DNA of 64,000 bases from Candidula unifasciata (Eukaryota; Mollusca; Gastropoda; Stylommatophora; Geomitridae). Shown piece by piece: positions 1-12,400 of the stretch (positions are counted from its first letter, which is position 1; each line of letters begins with the position of its first letter). The stretch spans positions 81,239-145,238 of the forward strand of contig CAJHNH020002460.1 in the NCBI GenBank assembly GCA_905116865.2, in the 5' to 3' direction. The position numbers were made by a program, and so were the translations under genes. The notes beneath the pieces are model-generated. The model was not told the DNA's origin and ran no database searches. It saw only the letters and a list, made by a program, of their open reading frames with translations.

Positions 1-1130
1 TGCAAGCGAGGAGTTCCAATTCGGATGTTACCAGTAACTGTCTGACTAACTGTTTGTTCACCAGTTTTTCAAATGGGACAGTGAGGGACATTTCATTTGA
101 TGTTCACTGGCACAGGAACGGAGCAAGTATGGGGTGACCCGATTGCAGTGAAGTTAAAACCTCGACTAAGTTAGCACATTTTGTTTTCTACTTAACCATT
201 TGGAGACGGAGTCTTTTTGGAGTTTCAGTGCCAAGAAGACAGAGCCTTCAGAAAGAGATTCGTAGACACAAAAAATTATAAAAAATAAAGAGTTAAATTA
301 ACATATACAAAACTATATATGTTCGTGTAGGAAATTGAATAAACTAACAGAATATTTATGAATAAAACTGAACTCTCAACATTTATTCAAATTAACTATT
401 CTGGTTTGCATAATTTATGCAAGCAATTTTTATAAAACTTGGAAACAAACATAACTAACTTGAAAAATGTGGGTAAATTTTTAATGGACGAAGCTTGAAT
501 AAGTCCTAACACCTGTATTTTGGGAAGTAAGGCCCTTGGAGGCCCTTTGTACATGTCTGGAAAATGGTTCTACTCATTTTCCTGCATCCAGCTATGTTTC
601 AGTTACAATGATGCAACAGTCTTTTTCACCATTTTTGGGGCACAGGTAACCACAAAAAAATATTGAAGTAAAATTTACAGAACACATCAAACTTTCTCGA
701 AAGCCGTTAGTGAACAGCCCACATGTGCAAGAAGTGCGAGAAGCAGACTGATTGGCTGGTGCGAAAACCTGCCAGCAAATATCAAGGCTTTTATTACACA
801 GGGCCGATTGATCGGCCCAGCCGTCTTTCTGGCTACTTTGCGTTGGGCCCATATTTCAACCGCGCCGTTTCCAGAGGGTTAAGCTGTGATATTTGCACCT
901 GCTGGTCCATCACAGCCAATTTCAGCAAAAACCCTTCTTGGTTGCTTTCTATGGCATGATTCGTAAAAGGCAGTGGTATTTTTTTTCTTTTCTTCACCAA
1001 AATGAGCCCTTGAACCCACACGGAGAACAGAAATATCTAAAAACTTTAAAACATCTAAAGAAAAAAAAATCTGTGCCGTCCCCACAACAAAGGCTGGCTA
1101 CAGTGTACCACTGCTGTCTTTTGGATTATT
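1..1130. other. No assignable gene; repeat remnants
   Basis: AT-rich sequence. A short frame at 723-959 (plus) contains two CxxC pairs and is less AT-rich than its surroundings, but it has no recognised homology and no splice context. The end of family B is visible at about 985-1030 (gagcccttgaacccacacgg). Confidence 0.5.
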
Positions 1131-1300
1131 AACGTGGTGAGGCCCCAGTCTCTTCCACGGTGTGATTCCTGTACAACTGTCTAAGAACCATGAGAACTTT
1201 TGTGTTTTTAAACTGGGAAACAAACGCTAGTACTCAAAGACCATGAAAGTGTTTACCCCATTCATTGACCTCTAAGCCATGAGCCAAAAAAAACCTTATC
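1130..1300 (+). repeat. Interspersed repeat family F
   Basis: gaggccccagtctcttccac, ggtgtgattcctgtacaact and ctctaagccatgag match 23590-23745, 27290-27420 and 55975-56045. Confidence 0.6.
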
Positions 1301-1404
1301 AGCCTCGCCCTTATCCCTGCCGGTCCAAACAAAAAGTCCTCATTTTCTGGTCAGAGAGAAGACAGAAGCAGAAGAGCAGTAATATATAAGGCAGACATTC
1401 TAAA

Positions 1405-1600
1405 CAGCCATGTTGGTGTAGCGGCTAGGTACTCTGCTCGTCATCCGAAGGTCTTGGGTTTAAATTGGCATGGAGTTAGATTGAGAAAAGAGCTAACTTC
1501 TAGGTCAAACGAGCTTCAAACGAGCGCTGGTAAAGTCCAAAGAAATAAAAGTGGTGTAATGATGACCAAATGAGCGGTTTCTAAAGATATGGGTCAAGCA
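1405..1600 (+). mobile_element. tRNA-derived SINE family C, partial
   Basis: The head tggtgtagcggctaggtact is A-box-like, and cttgggtttaaattgg is a weak B box. Same head as 54784-54850. Confidence 0.6.
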
Positions 1601-1704
1601 TCATATTCCCAGTGTGTTACTGGCATGAAAGAGAGTCTTTTGTTAAATTTTTTTCTTTCCAGACGACTTTTTTAAGTGGAGTTCATTATGTACATAACAA
1701 GTTA

Positions 1705-2065
1705 TGAAAAGCAAAGGCTTATCAGGTGCTAGGGGACTCCATGGCTCAGAGGTTAGCCCATTTGCTTCATGTTCTGAAGGTCAGAGGTTCTTTTCCTTCT
1801 TCTTAGCATTCACTGGCTGTAAACTCCAGCAGAAAGTTCTGGTTGTTTATCCACTCCTGCTGGACTTTGGTCTTCATCCAGAACTTGAGTTTTGCATGCA
1901 GAAGGATTTTACAGATTTGGCGTATTTCCATGCAGACCGTTGGTTTCCTGTATTTCAGGCAGATGACCTTTGACTTTGAAGGAAACATCCCTAATTATTG
2001 CCTCCTATGACATGCTTGTTGGTGAGGAAGGGGGCAGTGAGTCTTCTCTTTGTTCCCTAAAAATG
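1705..2065 (+). repeat. tRNA-like head plus family B repeat
   Basis: A tRNA-like block (atggctcagaggttagccca, ctgaaggtcagaggttc) is followed by a family B copy from agcattcactggctgtaaac to gtgaggaagggggcagtga. A second head of the same kind lies at 2185-2235. Confidence 0.6.
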
Positions 2066-2414
2066 CAGCCACGTTATTCACAGGGGAACATTAAGTACGT
2101 AACAAGTTATGAAAAACATTAGTTGACTAAAGCAGACTCTGAAATATCATAAAGGCAATGGCATGTTTTTACCGGGTGTCAGAGGTCACCACAGAGGTTA
2201 ACCCATTTGCGTCATGCTCTGAAGGTCACTGGTTCATTTCATGACAGCATTTTGGTTCACAATTTTTACTGAGATTCACAGGGACTATTGCTAGAGCTAT
2301 GGCATTTGTGCTTTGTTTAATGCTTTCTGCAGGCATTTTGTAAAGACAGACCAAGCTATATTGGATAAAATCATGTGCAATGAAGTCTTATTTTTTGTAT
2401 TTAATTGTATGTAA

Positions 2415-2600
2415 ATACCAGGACATCACAAAAGCGATTAACAAAGTGCCACCATGCAGATGAGGATCACCCGTGGAGAGGTCCCGGAAACCCCGTTCAG
2501 CTACATTTAAGGTCCAGCTATATTTAAGGCTCCCGGCAAAAGCCAGGGTGGGGCTTTAGAATAGCTAAAAATTGCATCCCACAAGGGGATTACATTAATA
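2415..2600 (-). repeat. Interspersed element family A
   Basis: Reverse copy: ccaggacatcacaaaagcga, gatgaggatcacccgtggag, aagccagggtggggctt. Non-coding. Confidence 0.8.
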
Positions 2601-2694
2601 TATTCTTCTTCGTATTCTGGTTTTCATCCACTTCTAGACTTAAGACTTTTTCCAGGTTATGGGTTTTATGTGTACAATATTTTACATGTCTTGG

Positions 2695-2867
2695 TTTAAT
2701 TGTATGCAGACTGTGCGTTCTTTGTCTCACAGGCGGCTGCACTTCTGAGAAAACACTGAATTAGTAGACTTTTATAACATGCTTGTTAAGATGGCAGTGC
2801 ATCTATTCTCCCCCCCCCCCCACCCCCACAATGAGGCACTGGAACCCAATAAAGTCAACCCTCTAGG
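2695..2867 (+). repeat. Family B partial with poly(C)
   Basis: tgtatgcagactgtgcgttc, tagacttttataacatgctt and a C run ending caatgaggcactggaaccca. Confidence 0.65.
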
Positions 2868-3085
2868 TAGTACCCCACTAGGACATCACACAAGCGACAA
2901 ATATTTGGTGACACAAAGTGCCACAATGCAGATAAGGATTACCCGTAGAGAGGTCCCGGAAACCCCGTTTAGCTGTTAGGCCATATCTTTGACCCGTCTA
3001 TATCTAGGGCCCTCGGCACAAGCCGAGGTGGGGCTTCAAAATTTAAATTTAAAAATTGCCTCCCACGAGGGGATAACTTGTACTT
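2868..3085 (-). repeat. Interspersed element family A
   Basis: taccccactaggacatcaca to cctcccacgaggggataact, reverse orientation. Confidence 0.85.
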
Positions 3086-3235
3086 TTTAATTGTTGGGTT
3101 GTCAACCCTCTTTGCTTTAAACCTTAAAAAGCAGTTATGATTTGGGTACATTTTGGGACATGAAGAGATACCAGAATAAAAAATACTTAGTGAATATGTG
3201 GGAACAGATAAGCCTATACTGACTTGACTGATATT

Positions 3236-3340
3236 TTACCCCACAAGGACATCACACCGAGCGATAAACACCTGGTGACACAGAGTGCCATCATTGGGAT
3301 GAGGATCACCCGGAGACAGGTCCCAGAACAAATTCGATGA
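3236..3340 (-). repeat. Interspersed element family A, truncated
   Basis: ttaccccacaaggacatcac to ggagacaggtcccagaac. Confidence 0.8.
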
Positions 3341-3839
3341 TGTAAGCCCAGATGTGTCATTGCAGCTATTGATCACCACCTAGCTTATGAGTTTTTGGGG
3401 TTACAATCTTTGCATCTCAATGAGCTAAAATAATGCAACATTTCAACCAGGTATGTGAAAGTAACATTTGAGATAGAAAAGATTTACCCAATAGAATAAT
3501 GAGGCAGATGACATTTAGAAATGCATGTCTGATATAGGGAATCTAATAAACACACGGTACATGGTACTGAAAGAGTTCAGACTAAATGGAGCAGTGCAGA
3601 ACATACTTTTATGAAACAGACAGATCAGAAAGATCCCTGCACACAGGCTGAAATTTTGATGAGCAATATGTGGTGGAATCCTGGGTAAGGTTAAGGATTT
3701 TTTTTCTATCGGGGCAAAAATAAAATCCTAACCTGCACTGTCCGTGGCGACAGCATTAACCATTCGGCCTTAAATCTCCAGGCTCAAAGACCTCCCTCCC
3801 TTCCCCCACCTTACTGCAAAAGTGGTTAATACAGGCAGT
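3341..3839. other. No gene or repeat recognised
   Basis: AT-rich sequence with no splice-supported frame. Confidence 0.5.
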
Positions 3840-4000
3840 AATTCTTCTTCTTCTTCAGCATTCAGAGTCCGTGAGGTTCATTGCTGCAGATATCACCTGC
3901 CTCCGCTCATCCCCTCTGGTTGGCCTTCTCTTTACAGTTGTAACACCAAGTGATTGCAGGTCTGTCTGGACATTATCTCTCCATCGACTTCTTGGTACAG
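3840..4000 (-). mobile_element. LINE 3' end fragment
   Basis: It starts at (ttc)n and reads gttcattgctgcagatatca, then ggttggccttctctttacag, the same family tail as 48322-48570. Confidence 0.7.
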
Positions 4001-4384
4001 GCAGTAATGGCTGTTTTTTTTAATATTTGGTCGATAATACAGCTGTACAGTGGCTTGGCACTTGCCTCTCAGCGTAGTGTACATGGGTTTGATTCTGCAT
4101 TGTTGTAGGTTTATTAAAATTGACCGGAGCTCCCAGGCTGACCTAACCTAAAACAGATACCAGAAATCATAATAGGAAGTAAAGGCAGTTGACCTTGGCC
4201 AATAACCCATCGATCGCTGATTAGTATTTAAAATTTTGGGTCTGGAACTATATGACCAAAGCACAAATGGGGTACTTGGAGTAAAAAAAAATTGTATTTA
4301 TACAAGGACATGCAGAAATTGAATGTAAATAAATATTAACAGCAGAATATAATTTATCTATTATCAAAACATGAAAAGATTAGT

Positions 4385-4561
4385 TCAGACTTTCTGAAAT
4401 TTCGTTGCTGGAAGACTAAGCGTAGTAGCTTCCTTTTTCTTTATGTCTTTTGGTTCCATTTTTTTCCTCAGTGCTTCAGCCATGCCAGGAAGACGTGAGA
4501 AATAGTTCCTAGCAAAGTTGTGCTTTTGGGTCACTTTGTGTATGAACACATGTCCATAACC
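4385..4561 (-). CDS. IQUB: IQUB coding exon 14, C-terminus and stop
   Basis: 59 codons including TGA, starting [20 protein letters not shown]. It matches human GYERSFIHKIKHKHILAKNY and then diverges into a short basic tail ending KFQKV. Acceptor tgtttattccag. No canonical AATAAA was seen within about 250 nt after the stop; the nearest on this strand is at 4110-4115, so the poly(A) site is not fixed. Confidence 0.95.
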   Translation of the reverse strand, partial: GYGHVFIHKVTQKHNFARNYFSRLPGMAEALRKKMEPKDIKKKEATTLSLPATKFQKV

Positions 4562-6340
4562 CTGGAATAAACAATAGATAATGCAGTTATTGTCATGCAC
4601 ATTTTGTGTCCAGTTGTCAGTTATTACAAAAGAAAGGGTATAACAATAAAATACACAGGAAATCAACAATTCAAAAGACCTTATATGCTTCTTTTTTTTT
4701 AGCATTTACCGGTTGTAACCTCCAACAGAAAGTTTTGATTTTTCATCCAGTGTATTCCATTTAATGTTTCACTCTGTACACATTTATTGCTTACTTCCTG
4801 TATATATATTTATTTTGAAAATAAATTGAAAAATATAGATATATAAATACATTTCAAAACATTTAAGTGCGATATTACCCCAGAGTACTAAAGTGAATCT
4901 TATCAGAACTATTTTTTGTTCAATAATATGCTATCAGTGCCAAACCTGGACACTCTAATGAATGTAAAATTATGACAACAGAGATAAAATGCTTAAAAGA
5001 GCTGCAGGAGTTTCAAGGAAAGACAATACAAAATCATGAAATCAGACGAATGCTAGCAATAAAGCCAGTCTTTCAGGTCATCAAAGAACAAGAAATAAAG
5101 TGGTTTGGACACCTAAAGAAGAATGCCCTGTACTATCTACCACAGAGAGCCACACTGAAACATTACAACAGGTATAGGGCGAGTGGAAGACCTCACAAAA
5201 GATGGAGTGATGGCATTAAGAACAGCCTTACAGAAATGAACATCAATCCTAATAGTGCTCTTGACGGAGCACATCAACGAACCTTACATCTCCCCCCAAC
5301 ACTTCACTGAGGTACACGGTAGAAGAGAAGAAGAATAAGACGTGCAATATATTTGTTTTCAGAAAATTGAATTTGAATATTAAGATTTCTCTTAAAAAAC
5401 ATTTGTGGTGCCCCTAAATGGGTTCTGGGGCCCTAATTTGGGGGAAACAAGAATACCCAGGGCTGTCATTTGTCACTCCCTAACAAGTATATCATGGGAG
5501 TCAACTAAATAGGGGATTTCTTCAAAATCAGAGTGCATCTGCCTGAGAGGCAAGGAAACAACAGTCTGCAAACTATTAGATCAGATATGTAAAATGCAAA
5601 ACTCCTTTAACAAAGCCAAAGTCTAGAAATGGATTAACAACCAGGACTTTCCACTGGGAAACAAAAACAAACATAACACTGAAGCAAAAAAAAATTGTGT
5701 ATTTGGAATAGGAATTTATATTTGCACCTATGGCATATTGTAAAGTGACAACTAACAGCCCTGAAATTGCACTTAGTTGGTTAAATGCCAATAATATGTT
5801 ACTGTAAATATAACTATAAAGAAAGGCAACATTTTACCTCCTCTAAGCTGAACAATTTCTTGTGAGCTTCTGCTTCGTCATGAGTTAGCAAAATACAATT
5901 CCAGGGTGACCACTCTTGATGTTTATCCCATCGGCAAAGGACAAGGTCATATGGATCATTCCATGCACTCAGCACACTCTGGTTGCTCCAAATGTTCTCA
6001 ACCAAGTAACGAAGATCATTCTCCTGTTTAAGAAACAGCAATAAACAGAGTGAACCCTTCAGGCTGTAGAAACATTATATATATATAATAAATCGCCTCC
6101 AAACGACAAATGTGCCTCGCTATGGAAACAGAACTTTTTTAGGGGGTGCCTATTTAGTAATTTATCTTTCTACATTTGTTTCCATAGTGAGGCGTATTTG
6201 TCATTTGGAGATGACAGGTTAAATTTCCTGGCACAATAGCTATAGCTTTCAATTGTTATTTGTCTTAATGTTTCCTTCTAACATTTTACTTCTTTCTATG
6301 AGTGGTGCTGATCTGTCTATTTATTATATTTATATGTGTG

Positions 6341-6411
<71 letters not shown>

Positions 6412-6426
6412 TATACATATATATAC

Positions 6427-6497
<71 letters not shown>

Positions 6498-9400
6498 GTT
6501 AAGAACAACAGCAGGTCGTTCAAATATCAGTTTTCTAAACCCATATGTAAAGCTTCTACTGTGTTTAGAACAGTGGTCAATATTTAAATATTATAGTGTT
6601 TTTTTGTTTGTCAGACAAATATCTTGAGGGAAGACCATAGAGCAGACAAATATCTTGAGGGAAGACCATGGAGCAGACAAATATCTTGAGGGAAGACCAT
6701 GGAGCAGACAAATATCTTGAGGGAAGACCATGGAGCAGACAAATATCTTGAGGGAAGACCATGGAGCAGACAAATATCTTGAGGGAAGACCATGGAGCAG
6801 ACAAACATCTTGAGGGAAGACCATGGAGCAGACAAATATCTTGAGGGAAGACCATGGAGCAGACAAACATCTTGAGGGAAGACCATGGAGCAGACAAATA
6901 TCTTGAGGGAAGACCATGGGGCAGACAAAGATCTTGAGGGAAGACCATGGAGCAGACAAATATCTTGAGGGAAGACCATGGAGCAGACAAAAATCTTGAG
7001 GGAAGACCATGGAGCAGACAAATATCTTGAGGGAAGACCATGGAGCAGACAAAAATCTTGAGGGAAGACCATGGAGCAGACAAATATCTTGAGGGAAGAC
7101 CATGGAGCAGACAAATATCTTGAGGGAAGACCATGGGGCAGACACATATCTTGAGGGAAGACCATGGGGCAGACAAATATCTTGAGGGAAGACCATGGAG
7201 CAGACAAATATTTTGAAGGAAGACCATGGAGCAGACAAATATCTTGAGGGAAGACCATGGGGCAGACAAAGAAGACAGTGTAAAGATCATTTTCAGGCAG
7301 ACCTACAAACACCTGGAGTCACACACTTGAAAGAGAAAGCCAGTCACAGAGATAGATGGAAGCTGAGGATTTCTGCAGCAATAAACTTCAATGGCTCAGA
7401 AAGCTGAAGAAATAGAATGTCTTGTACATCATAAAAGAGATACCCATGCAGCACAGTGGCTAGTGTATATACGTGTTTGTCTAGTGGTCATGTGTTTAAA
7501 TCCACACTAAAGGTGACGAATTTAAAAAAGAAAAATAAATTTACTTTCACATTTTTGGCCATTTATATTTTTGATTTCTCTTTCACCTCAGTCATTATCA
7601 GTTATTGTATGTCCAAGACAGGAGAAGCTTGTTACCTTTTCTAGTATCTCTTTTTTAACTGTGATGTTCATTGCTGGACACCTTTCATTGTTAATTATGA
7701 ACATTTTCATTTCTTATATATTAATATCTAACCCTAGGCAGTATCTCTGTGTAAATAGTTTTTTCATGTAAATTATGACTAATCTAAACTCTTTTTCTTA
7801 TTTTTTCCAATGTTCCGAGCCTTGAGTTCACTACTGCAGATATAACCCTCTTCCATTTATGTCTAGTTAACTTTCCCTTTCCAGTTGGTGATTCCAAGTA
7901 TATACCTGTATATTAGCTCTCTCCTGTCTTCCTGGTCTGCCATTCAACTCTTTTGTGTTCAGTTTTTGTCCCTCTGTTATCTGCTGTTCTGTCAAAATGC
8001 CCCAACCATTGCAGCCTATTAGTCCTCATTATGCCTGTATTAGTGATGATTTAAACAGATCATTGAGAAATACAAATTCCTCCACAAGGTTGAGACGCTT
8101 GTGGGGGGAATAGTCTAATCCATACGTTTTAAATTCCAAATCATTTAGTACTTGAGTTTCAATGAGCAAAGCACACTGACCTGCAAAAGATAACACAAAG
8201 TGCTGCCATCTTGCATTGCTTCTTCAGATCTGTGCAGAGCTTTGAGCATGACCTTGAAGTAAGTATGGTCCTCCCGCTGGTGACCTTCATTCTCAATCTT
8301 CTGGCAGTGACGACAACGACCAGCATTTTTGGAATTTGTGGTGATGAAGAAATCGGTGGATGGCAGGTAAGAACCACAACTGCGGCAGTAATTTATGTTC
8401 TTTCGCAGAGCCATCGGGTCCTGAGGTACCTGTTGAAGAGTGAACGTGGGCGGAATGATTTACAAACATAAACATAAAATGTTCCAGTACTTTCAAAGAA
8501 AGACAGACCAATAATAAACTATTCCAGAACTTTCAAAGAAACACAGACAATAAAAAAAACTATTCCAGCACTTTAAAAGAAACACAGAAAATAAAAAAAC
8601 AATTCCAGAACTTTAAAAGAAACACAGACAATAAAAAAACTATTCCAGAACTTTCAAAGAAACACAGACAATAAAAAAAACTATTCCAGAACTTTCGAAG
8701 AAAGACTGACTTTAATAAACTATTCTAGAACTTTCAAAGAAAGACAGACTTTAATAAACTATTCCAGAACTTTCAAAGAAAGGCCAATCATAATAAACTA
8801 TTCCAGAACTTTCAAAGAAAGGCCAATCATAATAAACTATTTCAGAACTTTCAAAGAAAGGCCAATCATAATAAACTATTCCAGAACTTTCAAAGAAGGG
8901 CCAATCATAATAAACTATTCTAGAACTTTCAAAGAAAGGCCAATCATAATAAACTATTCTATAACTTTCAAAGAAAGACAGACTTTAATTAACTATTCTA
9001 GAACTTTCAAAGAAAGGCCAATCATAATAAACTATTCCAGAACTTTCAAAGAAAGGCCAATCATAATAAACTATTCCAGAACCTTTACAGAAAGATCAAC
9101 CTTATTATTCCAGAACTTTCAGAGAAAGGCTGACCATAATAAACTATTCCAGAACTTTCTGAGAAACACTGACTATAATAAACTATTCCAGAACTTAAAT
9201 TTAAGAGAAAGTCTGACCATAATAAACTATTCCAGAGCTTTCTGAGAAACACTGACTATAATAAACTATTGCAGAACTTTCAGAGAAACACTGACTGTAA
9301 TAAACTATTCTGGAACTTTCAGAGAAACACTGACTATAATAAACTATTGCAGAACTTTTAGAGAAACACTGACTATAATAAACTATTCCAGAACTTTCGG

Positions 9401-12400
9401 AGAAAGGCCGACAATAAAAAAAACTGTCTGAAGACATTACACAGAACATTTACACAATGGATTCTTCAACCAGTCAGGTGCCAGATCTTCAACCACTCAG
9501 GTGCTGGATCACCAGCTGTTACTCCCCATGATGCTTAATGACAAAATTTAAAATATAAGCCTGTTTCTTTTTTTTTCTCTAAGTCAGTTTATCAACCTCA
9601 AGATAATTACTGTCAGTACATCCAGTTTAAGTAAACCCCTCCCAGTGTTAATCCTGGGGTCCCATTTGGGGAGGGGGGTGGGAAGAATAGGCCCCCTTCC
9701 CTATAACAATGTTGTAAAAGATGACTGATTAGGAGTGATCCCTCTGAAGCCGAAGAGATAAGGGACCAACATTCTGCACATAAATAAGCCAAACCTGTAG
9801 CATGGATGTGCATCGCAGAACTCAGGTTCAGAAAAAAGACTAAAGTCTAGAAAAAGTAAACCCCGTATAGTTGTCTCATATGACACGCTTGTTCACACAC
9901 GGCCCCCCCCCCCTCCCTCCCCTTTCCAATGGCACCCTAGAATCCATACGAATAAATTCATCTGATGGCAAGAGAATGATATTCAGTTGGATAAGAGTTT
10001 TGCTTAACAGCAGTTCTCAACCTGCTGGTCGCGATCCTTTTTTGGATCAAACGACCCTTTCACAGGGGTCACCTGAGACCATCAAAAAACACTTATTCAT
10101 TGAAGTTATGAAGGAAAATTAATTTTTGGGGGTCGCCATAACATGATGGAACTGTATTAAAGGGTCGCAGCATGAGGAGGATTGAGAGCCACCCACTTTA
10201 GAAGAAATTGACATGCAAATGAGAAATACTGGCACATAACCGACCTTGAGATATTTGGCAGCCTCTGGGTTAAAGACTGGTGTCTTGATGTACTGTAGGA
10301 ATAAGGTACAAATCCTCTTACGCAATCCTGTAAGGTTGGTCTCTTTAACTCCTCGCATTAATAAGTCTGCTTCACGATCAATCAGTTCAATGATTTCCTG
10401 TGTCAGCTTACAGTCATGCTCCTGAGGCAAAAGCAATTTATATATAGTTAATGTCATACCTGATCTCACAGTTAATGCCAAACTGAATCTCATAGTTAAT
10501 GCCATAATGAATCTCACAGTTAATGCTATAATTAATCTCACAGTAAAAGCCATAATTAATTTCACAGTTAATGCCATAATTAATCACACAGTTAATACCA
10601 TAGTTAATCTAACAATTAATGCCATAAATAATATCAGTTAATGTATAATTAATCTCACAGTTAATGCCATAATTAATGACACAGTTAATGTTACAATTAA
10701 TGTTACAGTTATGGTTATAATTAATACAACACTTAATCTCAGAATTAATGCCATAGTTAATGTCATACTTAATCTCGGAATTACCCATCATGTAGAAGGT
10801 CCTTTGCAGAATGTCGTTCTCATCACGGTCTGCCTGAAAAAAACTCAGTCTCTCGCCAGCTCTCCCCCCTCATGCACTCTCCTACCCAGTGTGTCACTTA
10901 TATCCTGTGCCCATTTTTGTGCTAGTTGGTCCCTGTCCCCATTTTCTGGTACTATGCCTTCGGCTATATTCTTTCCAATCTGCTTTGTTCTTGATTCGGC
11001 CAAAATATTTCAGTTTCACAATTAATGGTCATAGTTAATGTCACAGTTAAAGTCAGTTATTTTGTTAAGGATATGATACATGATTCTGATCTATCAGTTC
11101 ACCTCTCTTACAGTGGTTGGTTCACCTGCCTGCCATGCTGGTGATAATATCAAATCTGCCTCAAACAGGAATTGTTCCCAAGTTCATGCGGACTCCTGGT
11201 CAACCAAGCCTAAAATGGGTACCGTGAAATGTCCCTGGGAGGTGAGGGCAGCTGATGTGATGTTGATCACATCGATTGAGTGTCTATTGGTCTTCAAGAA
11301 CTCAAATCATATACCCAGCCTTCCTCACAGTAAGGAAATGAATCCTTTACTTGTTCCACTCCCTTTCTATTCTCAGCTCCTAGAATGATCCAGCCTAAAA
11401 TGGGTACCAGCTAGTGTCCTAGGAAGTAAAGGTGACTGGGTGATGTTGACCACATTATCTATCAATACTGAGTGCTTTATAATAATATCAGTCCATCATT
11501 AGATGTCCATAATCTCCACCCCGATATGATAATATTTTTTTTTTCACTGTAAACCCCAATCCGGCTGTTGTCGGGGGCCGTAATATACCTTAACAGTTAA
11601 ACAAGGTTTCTGGGACTTGCATCTTGGGGATTCTCATCCGAGTGGTGGCATATGTATCACCAGGTGTTAGTCGCTCAATGGGCGGTCCTGGTGGGGTTGA
11701 ACATGGCTCACTCATCATTTGCCCCATGTGTGTCAAAAGAGTCCTTTACTTGTTACTTCCGTTCTGTTCTCAACACTGCAGGCACTAAGCTGATCCATGC
11801 TTACTTTTACATAATAAACTATTGCATAACTTTAACCCATTACGAATTTTGAATTTCATGGTTTCATGTTGACTTTGGTTGTTTAGAAGCTCTGTTGTCT
11901 TGTCCTTTGAGTTTTCTGTCACAGTTTGTGTAGTTTTTAGTAAGACTGTACCGAATATTCACTTCGTATTCGCTTCGGGGCCGAACAGTGGACCTATTGA
12001 CTATTCGGTATCCCGCCGAATAGTTGCGGTTGGGCCAAATACCAATAGTAGTTACCTTACACCTGCTTCTGCATACACGGCCTTAATGCTGACAATATGG
12101 AACGATTGGTTTTGTTGAAAGCTAATGCAGCTTTAATGCACTAACTAAGCTGTCAGTGACAACTTCCAAGTTTAGTTACTTGTTATAATACTTAGGATTC
12201 TTTCAATCCTAGTTATTAGTTACCACAGACTGACGGAATGATGCAGAACATAAAATGTTTTTAAATGTTTGCTATTCTGTACGAATACTAACTAGACATG
12301 GAAAGAATATAAACTCCGGCCACATACAAGTCGATAATATGAAAATCAAACGAACGGAAACATATAAGTACTTGGGTGCAAACTTCAACTGTTCCAACAT

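Noticed and set aside
723..959. 78-aa frame with two CxxC pairs
   Set aside because: Interesting composition but a single short frame without homology or splice support; noted only in the block description.
6253..6627. 124-aa Tyr/Ile frame
   Set aside because: Translation of the (TA)n microsatellite.
6577..7312. Three overlapping 215-237 aa frames on the minus strand
   Set aside because: All are products of one stop-free 31-bp tandem repeat; no splice context or homology.
10119..10577. 152-aa minus frame spanning IQUB exon 11
   Set aside because: The frame contains the exon, but the upstream part is the gttaatgcc repeat and the downstream part runs past the donor into intron.
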